Origin: JANQLU01 sp964434955
GTDB lineage: Bacteria > Planctomycetota > Planctomycetia > Pirellulales > Pirellulaceae
Reading direction: 5' to 3'
NCBI GenBank assembly: GCA_964434955.1
Contig: CAYSXI010000066.1
Location: 1-25,750, forward strand
Length of the DNA: 25,750 bases
Made by a program: the position numbers and the translations under genes. Numbering within the stretch: the stretch's first letter is position 1; every line of letters begins with the position of its first letter. The notes under the pieces were generated by a model. That model saw only the letters and a list, made by a program, of their open reading frames with translations, had not been told where the DNA came from and made no database searches. Positions 1-7,981 of the stretch are shown piece by piece.

Positions 1-929
1 TCTTTCTTTAATCGACGCACAAGCCGCTGGTTTCCCAGGTCTTTGTTGGCGCGGATGGCCAATTCAAATTCGTCCAACGCCTGTTCATATTCCTTTTGGG
101 CAACCAAAATCTCCGCGACGGATCTCCGGCCCATCGCGATCAGCTTGGCGTACCGTTTTTCTTCCGCGACAGCGATGCCCTTCTCCAGAAACTGCAGGGC
201 TCTTTCCGGTTGAGAGTTGGAAAGCAAGTTGATTCCAATATTGATATTGGCAGCCGCGATGGCTTCGTAGTCGTTTACCCTGGTCGCCTGCTCAATGGCT
301 TCCGCGTACAGGTCGCGGGATTTTTCATGGGCATGGACGGAATCCAGAGTGGCAGCAAGGTTCAGGAGGATCTTGAGTCGCAACCGAGCATGCTTCTTCT
401 CGTCGCAGTGTTTGAGCGCCTTTCGAAAATCTTCAATGGCCAGATCGAATTCGCCCAACATGGAATGATTGATTCCCCGCTCATTGAGTGGAATTGCCAA
501 GAAAGGATCATTCGCCTTGTACTTGTTGGAATATTGAATGGACTCGGTGGCCGCCTTCACAGCCCAGCGATGCTCATCAAGGTCGCTGGCGACAAGCGAT
601 TCCGTTTGGGTGATCTTTCGTAATAGTTTGTTCTGTTTTAAACGGAGCGCGATGCGTTTTGATTCTTCAATTGCCTTGCGTGCCTTCTCCGGTTCACTGA
701 GTCGGAGAAATGCTTTGGCCAACATGTCAAGCGTGACAGATCGTTCAAACGGAGTGCGTTCTTCACTTTGTAAAAACTTGTTCGCAATTTCGACTCCGCT
801 TGCGGGGCGATTGTTCAATTGGTTCAGCACCACATTTAGGTCCTGCGCCCTGCAAGTCGACGTCGGAAGGATCGCGCCCACTGGAAAGGCCATCAAGAAC
901 AAGGCGGCACTAATTGCAAAGCGGTACAC
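1..929 (-). CDS. TPR-repeat protein with signal peptide, N-terminal part (cut by left edge)
   Basis: An open frame runs on the minus strand from an upstream in-frame TAA at about 979 to the left edge without a stop, giving about 309 residues. The GTG at 929 gives a short basic start and a hydrophobic stretch (FAISAALFLMAFPVGAIL) before STCRAQD, a convincing signal peptide; an in-frame ATG at 893 would cut into it. The rest is helical with tetratricopeptide-like units such as GEFDLAIEDFRKAL and KEYEQALDEFELAI. Proteins with this build often continue into a membrane segment and a GGDEF or kinase domain, but that part lies outside the window, so the output domain is unknown. It is transcribed divergently from the gene at 1183. 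Confidence is high for a TPR protein and moderate for the start. Confidence 0.75.
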   Translation of the reverse strand, partial: MYRFAISAALFLMAFPVGAILPTSTCRAQDLNVVLNQLNNRPASGVEIANKFLQSEERTPFERSVTLDMLAKAFLRLSEPEKARKAIEESKRIALRLKQNKLLRKITQTESLVASDLDEHRWAVKAATESIQYSNKYKANDPFLAIPLNERGINHSMLGEFDLAIEDFRKALKHCDEKKHARLRLKILLNLAATLDSVHAHEKSRDLYAEAIEQATRVNDYEAIAAANINIGINLLSNSQPERALQFLEKGIAVAEEKRYAKLIAMGRRSVAEILVAQKEYEQALDEFELAIRANKDLGNQRLVRRLKK

Positions 930-976
930 GGATTGGTCGGCAAGATAATCGAAGTGCGTTGAGTCGAGAGTAACGC

Positions 977-982
977 ATTATA
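977..982 (-). promoter_or_regulatory. Candidate -10 box for the TPR gene
   Basis: The minus strand reads TATAAT here, a perfect sigma70-type -10 hexamer, about 48 nt upstream of the GTG start at 929. No good -35 hexamer is present at 16-18 nt spacing. It lies in the divergent intergenic region. Confidence 0.35.
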
Positions 983-1025
983 AACAGATCGAATCCGTTT
1001 CGTTGGACGCCGCATGTTGAAAAAG

Positions 1026-1040
1026 TTTCCGAGTCGGAAA
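1026..1040. promoter_or_regulatory. Palindrome in divergent intergenic region (possible operator)
   Basis: TTTCCGA-G-TCGGAAA is a perfect 7-bp inverted repeat around a single central base. It lies between the divergent starts at 929 (-) and 1183 (+). With a 1-nt centre it cannot form a normal RNA hairpin of that length, so a dimeric DNA-binding protein is the likelier reader. No regulator is identified. Confidence 0.3.
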
Positions 1041-1182
1041 AATTTGCCAGGATTTGAGTGATTGAATCCGTGTTGCATTCAAAAATCGTTGGCAATTGGG
1101 ATGGCAGCGTGCGGATTCTTCAACTCGGACGCAATCGCATACTATTCTTCAGCAGGAATTCCCGGGATTTTTTTCGAATCAA

Positions 1183-1812
1183 ATGAACGCAACAAACTTT
1201 GATTTTTCAACGCGACGATTTCGCTCCCAACGGTGCGGAGCCGCTCGGTTGGCCATATTAATGGCGGTTGCATGGTTGGCGGCATTGAGCGGTGGCTTTT
1301 TGTGCCTCGTCAATTATTCGACGAAGCCTGCGAAAAACATCGATCAGTTGGATTGTTGGCCGGAGACCACGGCTTTGGCTTTCGGACAAGGTGAATACAC
1401 CCTGGTGATGTTCGTTCACCCAAGGTGCCCATGTACAAAAGCCAGTTTGAATCAGTTGGAGCGAGTCATTGATCGAGTTGGCAAAGATCGAGTTGATTTA
1501 AAGATCGTCGTATTCCGGCCTGCGGGAAAAACAGCCGACTGGTCTGATACCCATTTAAGAAAGAAAGCGGAACAGTTGACCGCGAATGTCTTCGACGACC
1601 TAGATGCCCAAGAGGCAAAAAAATTCGAAGTCAATACCTCTGGGTACCTGCTTTGCTTCAATAAAGAAAAGCAACGGATTTTTGGTGGCGGTATCACGGG
1701 CAGTCGTGGCCACGAAGGCGAAAATCGAGGCGCGGATTCAATCGTCTGCATCATGAATAGGAAACCGGCCGAACAACGATTCCCGGTTTTTGGTTGTCAA
1801 ATCTGGAAATAG
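1183..1812 (+). CDS. Membrane-anchored RedB-like thioredoxin-fold protein
   Basis: The product has 209 residues. A cytoplasmic basic N-terminus is followed by one membrane segment (about residues 22-45, RLAILMAVAWLAALSGGFLC), so the rest should be extracytoplasmic. A thioredoxin-fold domain follows, with the strand TLVMFVHP leading to the Cys-Pro-Cys motif at 82-84 in the usual active-site place, and a late GGGITGSRGHEGENRG segment. That pattern matches proteins annotated RedB in myxobacteria and relatives, whose biochemical role is not settled. The CxC spacing differs from the classical CxxC, so reductase, isomerase or metal binding are all possible. I chose the ATG at 1183; an upstream TTG at 1096 is open but adds a tail unlike a membrane protein. 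The stop is 7 nt before the histidine kinase start, so the two are probably one transcript. Confidence 0.7.
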   Translation: MNATNFDFSTRRFRSQRCGAARLAILMAVAWLAALSGGFLCLVNYSTKPAKNIDQLDCWPETTALAFGQGEYTLVMFVHPRCPCTKASLNQLERVIDRVGKDRVDLKIVVFRPAGKTADWSDTHLRKKAEQLTANVFDDLDAQEAKKFEVNTSGYLLCFNKEKQRIFGGGITGSRGHEGENRGADSIVCIMNRKPAEQRFPVFGCQIWK

Positions 1813-1819
1813 CAATCGA

Positions 1820-3442
1820 ATGAACACATCTCAGCTAAACAACTTCGAAGTCACCCAGCGATTGTTCGTCGAGCACCGCGATGAAGTCTATCGACAGACT
1901 GATATGTTGTTCGTGGCGTTGCTGTGCCTTCAGTTTTTGTTTGGCCTGATGGCCGCATTGGTGTTTTCACCTCAAACCTGGATCGGGGAAACGCCTTACA
2001 CTCATGTCCATGTATGGGCATCGATTGGGATCGGTGGGCTGTTATCGGCCTTTCCAATCTTTATGTGCTTTAAGTTTCCCGGGCAAACATTGACGCGTCA
2101 TGTTGTGGCGGTCGCGCAAGTGGGTTGGTCCGCTTTGTTGATTCACTTGCTGGGCGGCCGGATTGAAGCTCACTTTCACATTTTTGGTTCACTTGCTTTC
2201 CTGGCATTCTATCGGGACTGGAAGGTCATCCTGACCGCAACGATTGTCGTGGCGGCCGATCACTTCGTGCGTGGAATCTGGTGGCCCCAATCCGTTTATG
2301 GTATCGCGACGGAAAGTCCTTTTCGTTGGATGGAGCATGCCGCCTGGGTGCTGTTTGAGGATGTGTTTCTGTTTATCTCCTGTTGGCGCGCAACCAAGGA
2401 AGGCTGGCAGTTAAGCGAACGGCAAGCGGAACTTGCCAACGCAAATTCAGAAATCGAATTTCGGGTAGCAGAGAGAACGGTTCAGTTGCTCGAAGCTCAA
2501 GAGCAGTTGGAGAACGAATTGGTTGAACGTGAGAAAACGGATAAGGAAAAGGAAACGCTGTACCGCGAACTTTCGACGGCGTCACGACGGGCTGGCATGG
2601 CTGAAGTGGCGACAGGTGTATTGCACAACGTTGGCAATGTTCTCAACAGTGTTAATGTTTCCGCCAATTTAGTTGCGTCCCAACTGCGAAAAAGTCGCGT
2701 CGAACGGCTTGCAATGGCCTCAGAGATCATCCAGGAGAACAAGAACGATCTTGCGAACTTCCTTGAAAACACCAAACGCGGTAAGTCATTTCCGGCGATC
2801 CTCGAAACCTTGGCAAAAGAAATTTGTCATGAGAGAGACACAGAGCTCGGGGAAATGCAGACCCTGATCGACAATATCGAGCATGTGAAAGAAATCGTAG
2901 CCATGCAGCAATCGGTGGCCCGTTCAGGGGGCGCGCTTGAGCGGATTCCACTTGCGGACCTGGTTGGTGCCGCGTTGAAAGTTATCGAGAGCAGTATTCT
3001 CTCGCGTGATATCAAGATCGAACAAACATTGGATTTCAATGCAGCCGCAAACGTGGATCGGCACAAAGTTCTCCAAATCATGATTAACTTGATTGGGAAT
3101 GCAAAACACGCGTGCGTCGATTCGGGTCAGGAAGAGAAACGGATTAGGCTACTCCTGAAGAAGCATGACGGGAAGGTCCGGTTTGAAGTCCACGATAACG
3201 GCATTGGTATCCCTCGTGAAAACTTGAATCGGATTTTCAATCACGGGTTTACGACCAAGAAAAATGGTCATGGATTCGGACTGCACAGCAGTGCCAATGC
3301 GGCCAAAGAACTTGGCGGTGATTTGAACGTGACCAGTTCTGGGAAAGGGCAGGGAGCTTGCTTTACGCTTGAATTGCCTGATGCGGATTTCGTCAACGAG
3401 GAGTTGGTTGGTTCTCTCGAGTCGACTTCCGCCAGTTGTTGA
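1820..3442 (+). CDS. Membrane sensor histidine kinase (orphan)
   Basis: The product has 540 residues. Residues about 30-190 form five or six membrane segments, including HFHIFGSLAFLAFYRDW (119-134), a stretch shared with multi-TM sensory domains of some chemotaxis and signalling proteins. A coiled coil spans about 200-255. The H-box is GVLHNVGNVLNSV with phospho-acceptor His269, a variant type. The ATPase domain has the N-box NLIGNAKHA (423-431), DNGIGI (459-464) and the F/G2 region FNHGFTTKKNGHGFGLH (473-489). All kinase motifs are intact. There is no receiver domain and no response regulator gene nearby, so the partner is encoded elsewhere. The ATG at 1820 has GGAAA about 10 nt upstream; a TTG at 1790 would overlap the preceding gene. 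It probably senses something tied to the RedB-like protein encoded just upstream; that link is inference. Confidence 0.88.
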   Translation: MNTSQLNNFEVTQRLFVEHRDEVYRQTDMLFVALLCLQFLFGLMAALVFSPQTWIGETPYTHVHVWASIGIGGLLSAFPIFMCFKFPGQTLTRHVVAVAQVGWSALLIHLLGGRIEAHFHIFGSLAFLAFYRDWKVILTATIVVAADHFVRGIWWPQSVYGIATESPFRWMEHAAWVLFEDVFLFISCWRATKEGWQLSERQAELANANSEIEFRVAERTVQLLEAQEQLENELVEREKTDKEKETLYRELSTASRRAGMAEVATGVLHNVGNVLNSVNVSANLVASQLRKSRVERLAMASEIIQENKNDLANFLENTKRGKSFPAILETLAKEICHERDTELGEMQTLIDNIEHVKEIVAMQQSVARSGGALERIPLADLVGAALKVIESSILSRDIKIEQTLDFNAAANVDRHKVLQIMINLIGNAKHACVDSGQEEKRIRLLLKKHDGKVRFEVHDNGIGIPRENLNRIFNHGFTTKKNGHGFGLHSSANAAKELGGDLNVTSSGKGQGACFTLELPDADFVNEELVGSLESTSASC

Positions 3443-3595
3443 TCGGTTCGTTTTGCGCGTTCGACAGTCCTGTGGCTGCAACCATTTTTGTGAGAACGAA
3501 TTGTCAGGAATGGTTGGACGCACACGCAAAAACGTTCATCGTTCGACGCGGCTACTAAACAAGATCCGAAGCCGCTAAAATCTTTGTAAGTCATG

Positions 3596-3610
3596 GACGC
3601 ATGGTGCGTC
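3596..3610 (+). promoter_or_regulatory. Short inverted repeat upstream of the thioredoxin/NHL gene
   Basis: GACGCA-TGG-TGCGTC is a perfect 6-bp inverted repeat with a 3-nt centre, 66 nt before the start at 3677. It could be a leader hairpin or a protein-binding site. The rest of the 3443-3676 gap shows no gene and no convincing promoter or terminator. Confidence 0.25.
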
Positions 3611-3676
3611 ACATGTTCATTCGTTGCTGCCAAGTTCTTGGCACTTTATCAACACCATCGTTTTGGCGGAGAAATC

Positions 3677-5848
3677 ATGCCTGCGCAATCGAGAGCTATC
3701 TCTACCTCGATTTTGTTCCTTGTCGTTTTATTGCTGACGGGAGGATTAAACCCAGTTCTGGCCAGCACGGCGAATCGCTGGCCCATTCAGGAAGACAAAA
3801 AACAAGACGATGGCAAGAAACAGGATCGGCTGAAAGACGAACGAACCGCCGACGAGATTCGGCTTGGGATCTTTCCCCGAGCGATTCCGCTTCCCGATTT
3901 TCCCAAAGGGGCGAAGTGGCTGAATACGAATGGTCCGATTCGCAAAGCGGACCTGAAAGGGAAGTTTGTCGTTATCGACTTTTGGACGTATTGCTGTATC
4001 AACTGCATTCATATTCTTCCCGAACTCAAGAAGCTTGAGGAAAAGTATCCCAACGAAGTTGTGGTGATCGGTTGCCATAGCGCTAAATTTGAGGCCGAGC
4101 AGGATTCGCGAAACATCACGCAGGCTGTGATGAGATATGAAATCAAGCATCCGGTTATCAATGATTTGAACATGAGTTACTGGAACCGGATCGGCGCCAA
4201 TAGCTGGCCGACTGTGCTGATGGTTGATCCTGACGGCGGCGTGTTTTGGGGGCGAGGCGGTGAAGTTACTTTTGAAACGCTGGAAGCGGTCCTGAAAACC
4301 AAGCTTGAGAAATTTCGTAAAGCCAAAAAGCTGGACGAAACACCATTTCGAATCGAATTGGCAGAAAACCAACTCAAGAATACGCCACTTCGATTCCCCG
4401 GGAAAGTTTTGGTCGACGAAGAAGGGAAACGGCTGTTTGTTTCGGATAGCAATCACAATCGAATTGTGATGACGGATCTGGACGGGAAACTGCTGGCGAC
4501 CATTGGTAGTGGGGCGATTGGTCGAAAGGATGGTGATTTTGCATCGGCCGAGTTTGATCATCCGCAGGGCATGGCCTTACACAATGGGATGCTCTACGTC
4601 GCCGATACGGAGAACCACCTGATTCGCAAGATCGATTTGAAGCAGAAAAAAGTTACGACAATCGCCGGTACCGGAAAACAACAACGCCGCAACTTTATCA
4701 ATGAATTGGGGCAGGGCGGACACGAGCCCTGGTTTGGTGATCCGAAAACGACGGCCTTGAACAGTCCTTGGGATCTGTTGATCAACAACGGGCAACTTAT
4801 CATTGCCATGGCGGGCAACCATCAAGTCTGGACGATGTTGCTTGATGAATCCACGATAGGGATCTGGGCCGGTAACGGCCGAGAAGATATCGTCGACGGC
4901 AAGTTTGTCCCCGTGAAGCCCTACCAGTTGGGAGCGTCGTCGTTTGCGCAGCCGAGTGGTTTGACCGCTGATAAAAATTTCATCTACCTCGCGGATAGCG
5001 AAGGCAGTTCGATTCGCAAGCTTCCACTCTCGGGAAAAGGGGAAGTGGAAACGCTGGTTGGAACGTCAGAACAACCCCGCGGAAGGCTCTTCATTTTTGG
5101 CGATGTTGACGGGGAAAAAGAAAAAGTCCGTTTGCAGCATCCTTTGGGCGTCGCGTATCGCGATGGTTTCGTTTTTGTCGCCGATACCTACAACAACAAA
5201 ATCAAAGCCATCGAAGCCAAAACGGGTAAAACCAAGACAATCGCGGGCGACGGGAAGCCTGGTGACAACGATGAAAATCCGCAATTCGATGAACCGTCTG
5301 GGCTGGCAATTTCCGGCAACCGATTGTTTGTTACGGATACCAACAACCACAAAATTCGGATAGTGAATTTGGACGACTTCAAAGTTTCCACATTTGAAAT
5401 CAAAGGACTTGAGCCGCCGAGAGTTCCGGGAAAGTCCAAGGTTCCCCAGTTTCCGGGCGCCACGGAAGTCCAGATTGATCGTGCGCTCGTGGCGAAGCCG
5501 GGCGAGGTCGTCGTTCGGCTGACGCCGGATTTGCCAGGTGGCTGGAAGTTGAACAAGGACGCGCCGACGACGTTCAAGGTCGCTATCGGTACTGGAGCGG
5601 ACGCGAGTGACGACCAAAACGCCAAACTCGTTTTCGGGCCCGCGAAGATGGTCGACGGGAAGTTTGTTTTTCGGGCGACGGTGACTGAGGAATCAAAATC
5701 GATGAGCGTCTATCTTCGGTACTACTACTGCCAGGAAGGCGGCGAAGGTTTGTGCAAAGTAGGAAGCGTCGTTTACAAAATGGCCTTGAATGTGAAAACG
5801 GGTGATGTCAAGAACGAACTCGATTTGACCTTGAAGATTGATCCCTGA
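3677..5848 (+). CDS. Secreted thioredoxin-like / NHL-repeat protein (NHLRC2-like)
   Basis: The product has 723 residues. The ATG at 3677 has GGAG 5 nt upstream and begins a signal peptide (SILFLVVLLLTGGLNPVLAS), so I prefer it to the open ATG at 3593. A charged linker (about 36-60) leads to a thioredoxin-like domain (about 65-215) with FWTYCCINCIHILPEL (Cys106, Cys107, Cys110) and the cis-proline site SWPTV. Next comes a beta-propeller of NHL repeats (about 230-590), with recurring units such as VADTENHLIRKID, VADTYNNKIKAI and VTDTNNHKIRIV. A C-terminal beta-rich domain (about 610-723) ends with YYCQEGGEGLC. This three-part order matches animal NHLRC2 and bacterial relatives. The CxxC predicts redox activity outside the cytoplasm; the substrate is unknown. 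It may follow the histidine kinase in the same direction after a 234-nt gap. Confidence 0.87.
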   Translation: MPAQSRAISTSILFLVVLLLTGGLNPVLASTANRWPIQEDKKQDDGKKQDRLKDERTADEIRLGIFPRAIPLPDFPKGAKWLNTNGPIRKADLKGKFVVIDFWTYCCINCIHILPELKKLEEKYPNEVVVIGCHSAKFEAEQDSRNITQAVMRYEIKHPVINDLNMSYWNRIGANSWPTVLMVDPDGGVFWGRGGEVTFETLEAVLKTKLEKFRKAKKLDETPFRIELAENQLKNTPLRFPGKVLVDEEGKRLFVSDSNHNRIVMTDLDGKLLATIGSGAIGRKDGDFASAEFDHPQGMALHNGMLYVADTENHLIRKIDLKQKKVTTIAGTGKQQRRNFINELGQGGHEPWFGDPKTTALNSPWDLLINNGQLIIAMAGNHQVWTMLLDESTIGIWAGNGREDIVDGKFVPVKPYQLGASSFAQPSGLTADKNFIYLADSEGSSIRKLPLSGKGEVETLVGTSEQPRGRLFIFGDVDGEKEKVRLQHPLGVAYRDGFVFVADTYNNKIKAIEAKTGKTKTIAGDGKPGDNDENPQFDEPSGLAISGNRLFVTDTNNHKIRIVNLDDFKVSTFEIKGLEPPRVPGKSKVPQFPGATEVQIDRALVAKPGEVVVRLTPDLPGGWKLNKDAPTTFKVAIGTGADASDDQNAKLVFGPAKMVDGKFVFRATVTEESKSMSVYLRYYYCQEGGEGLCKVGSVVYKMALNVKTGDVKNELDLTLKIDP

Positions 5849-5905
5849 TTCAATCTTTGTCCATGTTCGCCTATTCAAAAAAAATTTAACCATCATTCGC
5901 GCGAA

Positions 5906-7633
5906 ATGAACAATCAAAAAATCGCGGCCAAGTTGGACATGCTTGCCGACCTCAAGGAGTTTCAAGGCGAAAATGCTTTTCGGCTCCGGGCCTATCGCAA
6001 TGGTGCCCGGGTCATCAAGGACCTCGGTGAGCAAGTTAGCAAGTTGGTGGAACGTGGTGAAGATCTAACCCAATTCGACGGGATTGGAAAAAGCACCGCC
6101 GAAAAATGCAAAGAGCTGATCGAGACAGGAACCATGAAGCAACTCGAGAAGATCCTCGAGTCGGTTCCCGAAACGGTTCTTTCTTTTTTGCGAATTCCAA
6201 ACCTGGGTGCCAAGAAAGCGGCGAAGCTGTTCAATGAACTCGGGATCGACACCCTCGATCGCTTGAAGGCTGCTTGCGAGGCCGGTGAGGTAGCCAAGTT
6301 GGATGGCTTTGGTGAGAAAACGCAGGACTCCATTTTGAAGGGGCTTGAGATTGCCGCCGCGGCCAACAAAAGGATTTACTGGGCCGACGCTGACAAGTTG
6401 GCGACGGAGTTGCGAGAGCATTTCGCCGGATGCAAAGCCGTTCGTCAATTGGAATTTGCCGGCAGTTATCGGCGTGGTCGGGAAACGGTTGGAGACCTCG
6501 ATATCCTTGTGGATTCAACCGACGTTAAACAGGTCATGGATCACTTCGCGTCATTTCCTGAAATTGAATCAACGATTGGTCGCGGCGATACCAAGATGTC
6601 GGTTCGTTTGGATAGTGGATTTCAAATTGATTTACGAGTGGTACCCGAAGAATCATTTGGGGCAGCACTTCAATACTTTACCGGTTCCAAAGATCATAAC
6701 GTAGAACTCCGCGGTCGCGCCAAGGCAGTTGGTTTACGGATCAACGAGTGGGGCGTTTTTGATGTAGCGGGGAAAGAAGAAAAATACGTCGCCGGAACAT
6801 CAGAATCGGACGTGTATGCCGCGTTGAATCTGCCCTGGATCCCACCCGAAATTCGGGAGAAAAGAAAAGAGTTTGAATGGGCCGAATCCGAGTCATTGCC
6901 GGACTTGGTTACGCTCGAAGATATTCGTGGCGACTTGCATATGCATACGACCGAAACCGACGGCAAGGCCAGTCTTTTGGAAATGGTTGAGGCCGCGAAG
7001 CAGCGCGGACTCAAATACATTGCAATCACGGATCATTCGAAACGGGTTTCGATGGCCAATGGGCTAGACGAAAAACGGTTGCTGAAACAATGGGCGGAAA
7101 TCGACCAGCTCAATTCCGATGGCGACGGCAAGTTTTGGGTTTTCAAAGGAATTGAATGTGACATCCTTGAGGCAGGTGGGATGGATTTGCCGGATGATGT
7201 CCTCGCCCAGGCGGATTGGGTCCTGGCGTCGGTGCATTACGGACAAACCCAGTCCAAAGATCAGATCACGGAACGAATTCTAGGCGCTATCGAGAATCCC
7301 CACGTCACGGCGATTGCCCACCCGACGGGACGACTGATCAATCGCCGCGATCCTTACGAAGTCGATATGGCAGCGGTGATGAAGGCCACGATTGAGCACA
7401 AGAAGATCCTTGAGCTGAACGCCAACCCCGCGCGGTTGGACTTGAATGACGTGCATTTGGCTCAGGCGATTTCTCTCGACATTCCGATCGTCATTAATAC
7501 CGATGCTCACAGTACCAAAGGACTGGGCGTCATGCAGTTCGGAATCAAGCAGGCAAGACGTGGTGGACTTACGAAAAAACATGTGGTCAACTGTTTGACG
7601 CTTGCTCAATTCAAAAAGCGAATTGGCGCGTAA
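5906..7633 (+). CDS. polX: DNA polymerase/3'-5' exonuclease PolX
   Basis: The product has 575 residues, the usual size for bacterial family X polymerases. The N-terminal part (about 1-150) is helix-hairpin-helix rich (FDGIGKSTAEKCKELI, IPNLGAKKAAKLFNELGI, LDGFGEKTQDSI). The nucleotidyltransferase palm has GSYRRGRETVGDLDILV (186-202), with Asp197 and Asp199 of the DxD pair and a third acidic residue in IDLRVV (Asp242). The C-terminal PHP domain (from about 340) keeps its metal-binding motifs: DLHMHTTETDG, ITDHS, GIECDI, SVHYG, AHPTG and NTDAHS. The enzyme should fill short gaps and trim 3' ends in base-excision-type repair in the cytoplasm. There is no clear Shine-Dalgarno before the ATG. It is followed after 53 nt by a small membrane protein gene on the same strand. 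Confidence 0.95.
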   Translation: MNNQKIAAKLDMLADLKEFQGENAFRLRAYRNGARVIKDLGEQVSKLVERGEDLTQFDGIGKSTAEKCKELIETGTMKQLEKILESVPETVLSFLRIPNLGAKKAAKLFNELGIDTLDRLKAACEAGEVAKLDGFGEKTQDSILKGLEIAAAANKRIYWADADKLATELREHFAGCKAVRQLEFAGSYRRGRETVGDLDILVDSTDVKQVMDHFASFPEIESTIGRGDTKMSVRLDSGFQIDLRVVPEESFGAALQYFTGSKDHNVELRGRAKAVGLRINEWGVFDVAGKEEKYVAGTSESDVYAALNLPWIPPEIREKRKEFEWAESESLPDLVTLEDIRGDLHMHTTETDGKASLLEMVEAAKQRGLKYIAITDHSKRVSMANGLDEKRLLKQWAEIDQLNSDGDGKFWVFKGIECDILEAGGMDLPDDVLAQADWVLASVHYGQTQSKDQITERILGAIENPHVTAIAHPTGRLINRRDPYEVDMAAVMKATIEHKKILELNANPARLDLNDVHLAQAISLDIPIVINTDAHSTKGLGVMQFGIKQARRGGLTKKHVVNCLTLAQFKKRIGA

Positions 7634-7686
7634 GCATGATCTAACGATTCAATACTGATCTGGAAACCTTCGTTGCGGGGTGCGTT

Positions 7687-7908
7687 ATGTCGAATCAATC
7701 GGACGGCGGGCTATTATTTCTCATCGGCGGGACCGTGCTCGGGTTGATCACCGGGTTGATTTTTGTTTTTGTTCAAAACGACCTGATCACAGGGATATTT
7801 GGATTCGGCTACAGCAGTTTCATGATCGGAATGATCGTGACGCTTTTGGCATTTGCCTTTCTCGGTACCGGGCTCGGTTGGCTGTTCGTTCTTTTGGCCA
7901 AGCGTTAG
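7687..7908 (+). CDS. Small two-TM membrane protein, unknown function
   Basis: The product has 73 residues with two hydrophobic segments (about 9-31 and 41-69) rich in Gly, Leu and Ile, ending in LAKR. The ATG has GGGGT about 6 nt upstream, which supports it as a real gene rather than a chance frame. It follows polX by 53 nt on the same strand and ends just before a strong hairpin. I do not recognise the family. The short basic tail suggests both ends face the cytoplasm. Any link to DNA repair is unproven and positional only. Confidence 0.6.
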   Translation: MSNQSDGGLLFLIGGTVLGLITGLIFVFVQNDLITGIFGFGYSSFMIGMIVTLLAFAFLGTGLGWLFVLLAKR

Positions 7909-7909
7909 C

Positions 7910-7946
7910 AAAAAAAACACGCAACTCAAATTTGAATTGCGTGTTT
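7910..7946 (-). terminator. Bidirectional terminator between convergent genes
   Basis: AAACACGCAA (7915-7924) pairs perfectly with TTGCGTGTTT (7937-7946); the 12-nt middle is itself nearly palindromic, so the hairpin may extend with one mismatch. Read on the minus strand, the stem runs into eight consecutive T (complement of the A run at 7910-7917), the classical form for terminating the S9 peptidase gene. On the plus strand the tail is T-rich but weaker, so it may also end the polX transcript. Confidence 0.75.
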
Positions 7947-7981
7947 GAATTTGATTTTCGTAAGCGAGACTGCGATTTTTT

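Noticed and set aside
96..948. Long plus-strand open frames over the left edge
   Set aside because: The minus-strand frame gives a signal peptide and TPR units across the same bases; the plus-strand products have no recognisable character.
3593..3676. Upstream ATG extending the thioredoxin/NHL protein by 28 residues
   Set aside because: The ATG at 3677 has a strong ribosome site and begins a signal peptide, which the extension would bury.
3746..4561. 271-codon minus-strand open frame inside the thioredoxin/NHL gene
   Set aside because: It is the antisense of a clear coding region with thioredoxin motifs and has no plausible protein features.
5066..5617. 183-codon minus-strand open frame inside the NHL region
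   Set aside because: It mirrors the repeats of the plus-strand gene; it has no start signal or domain of its own.
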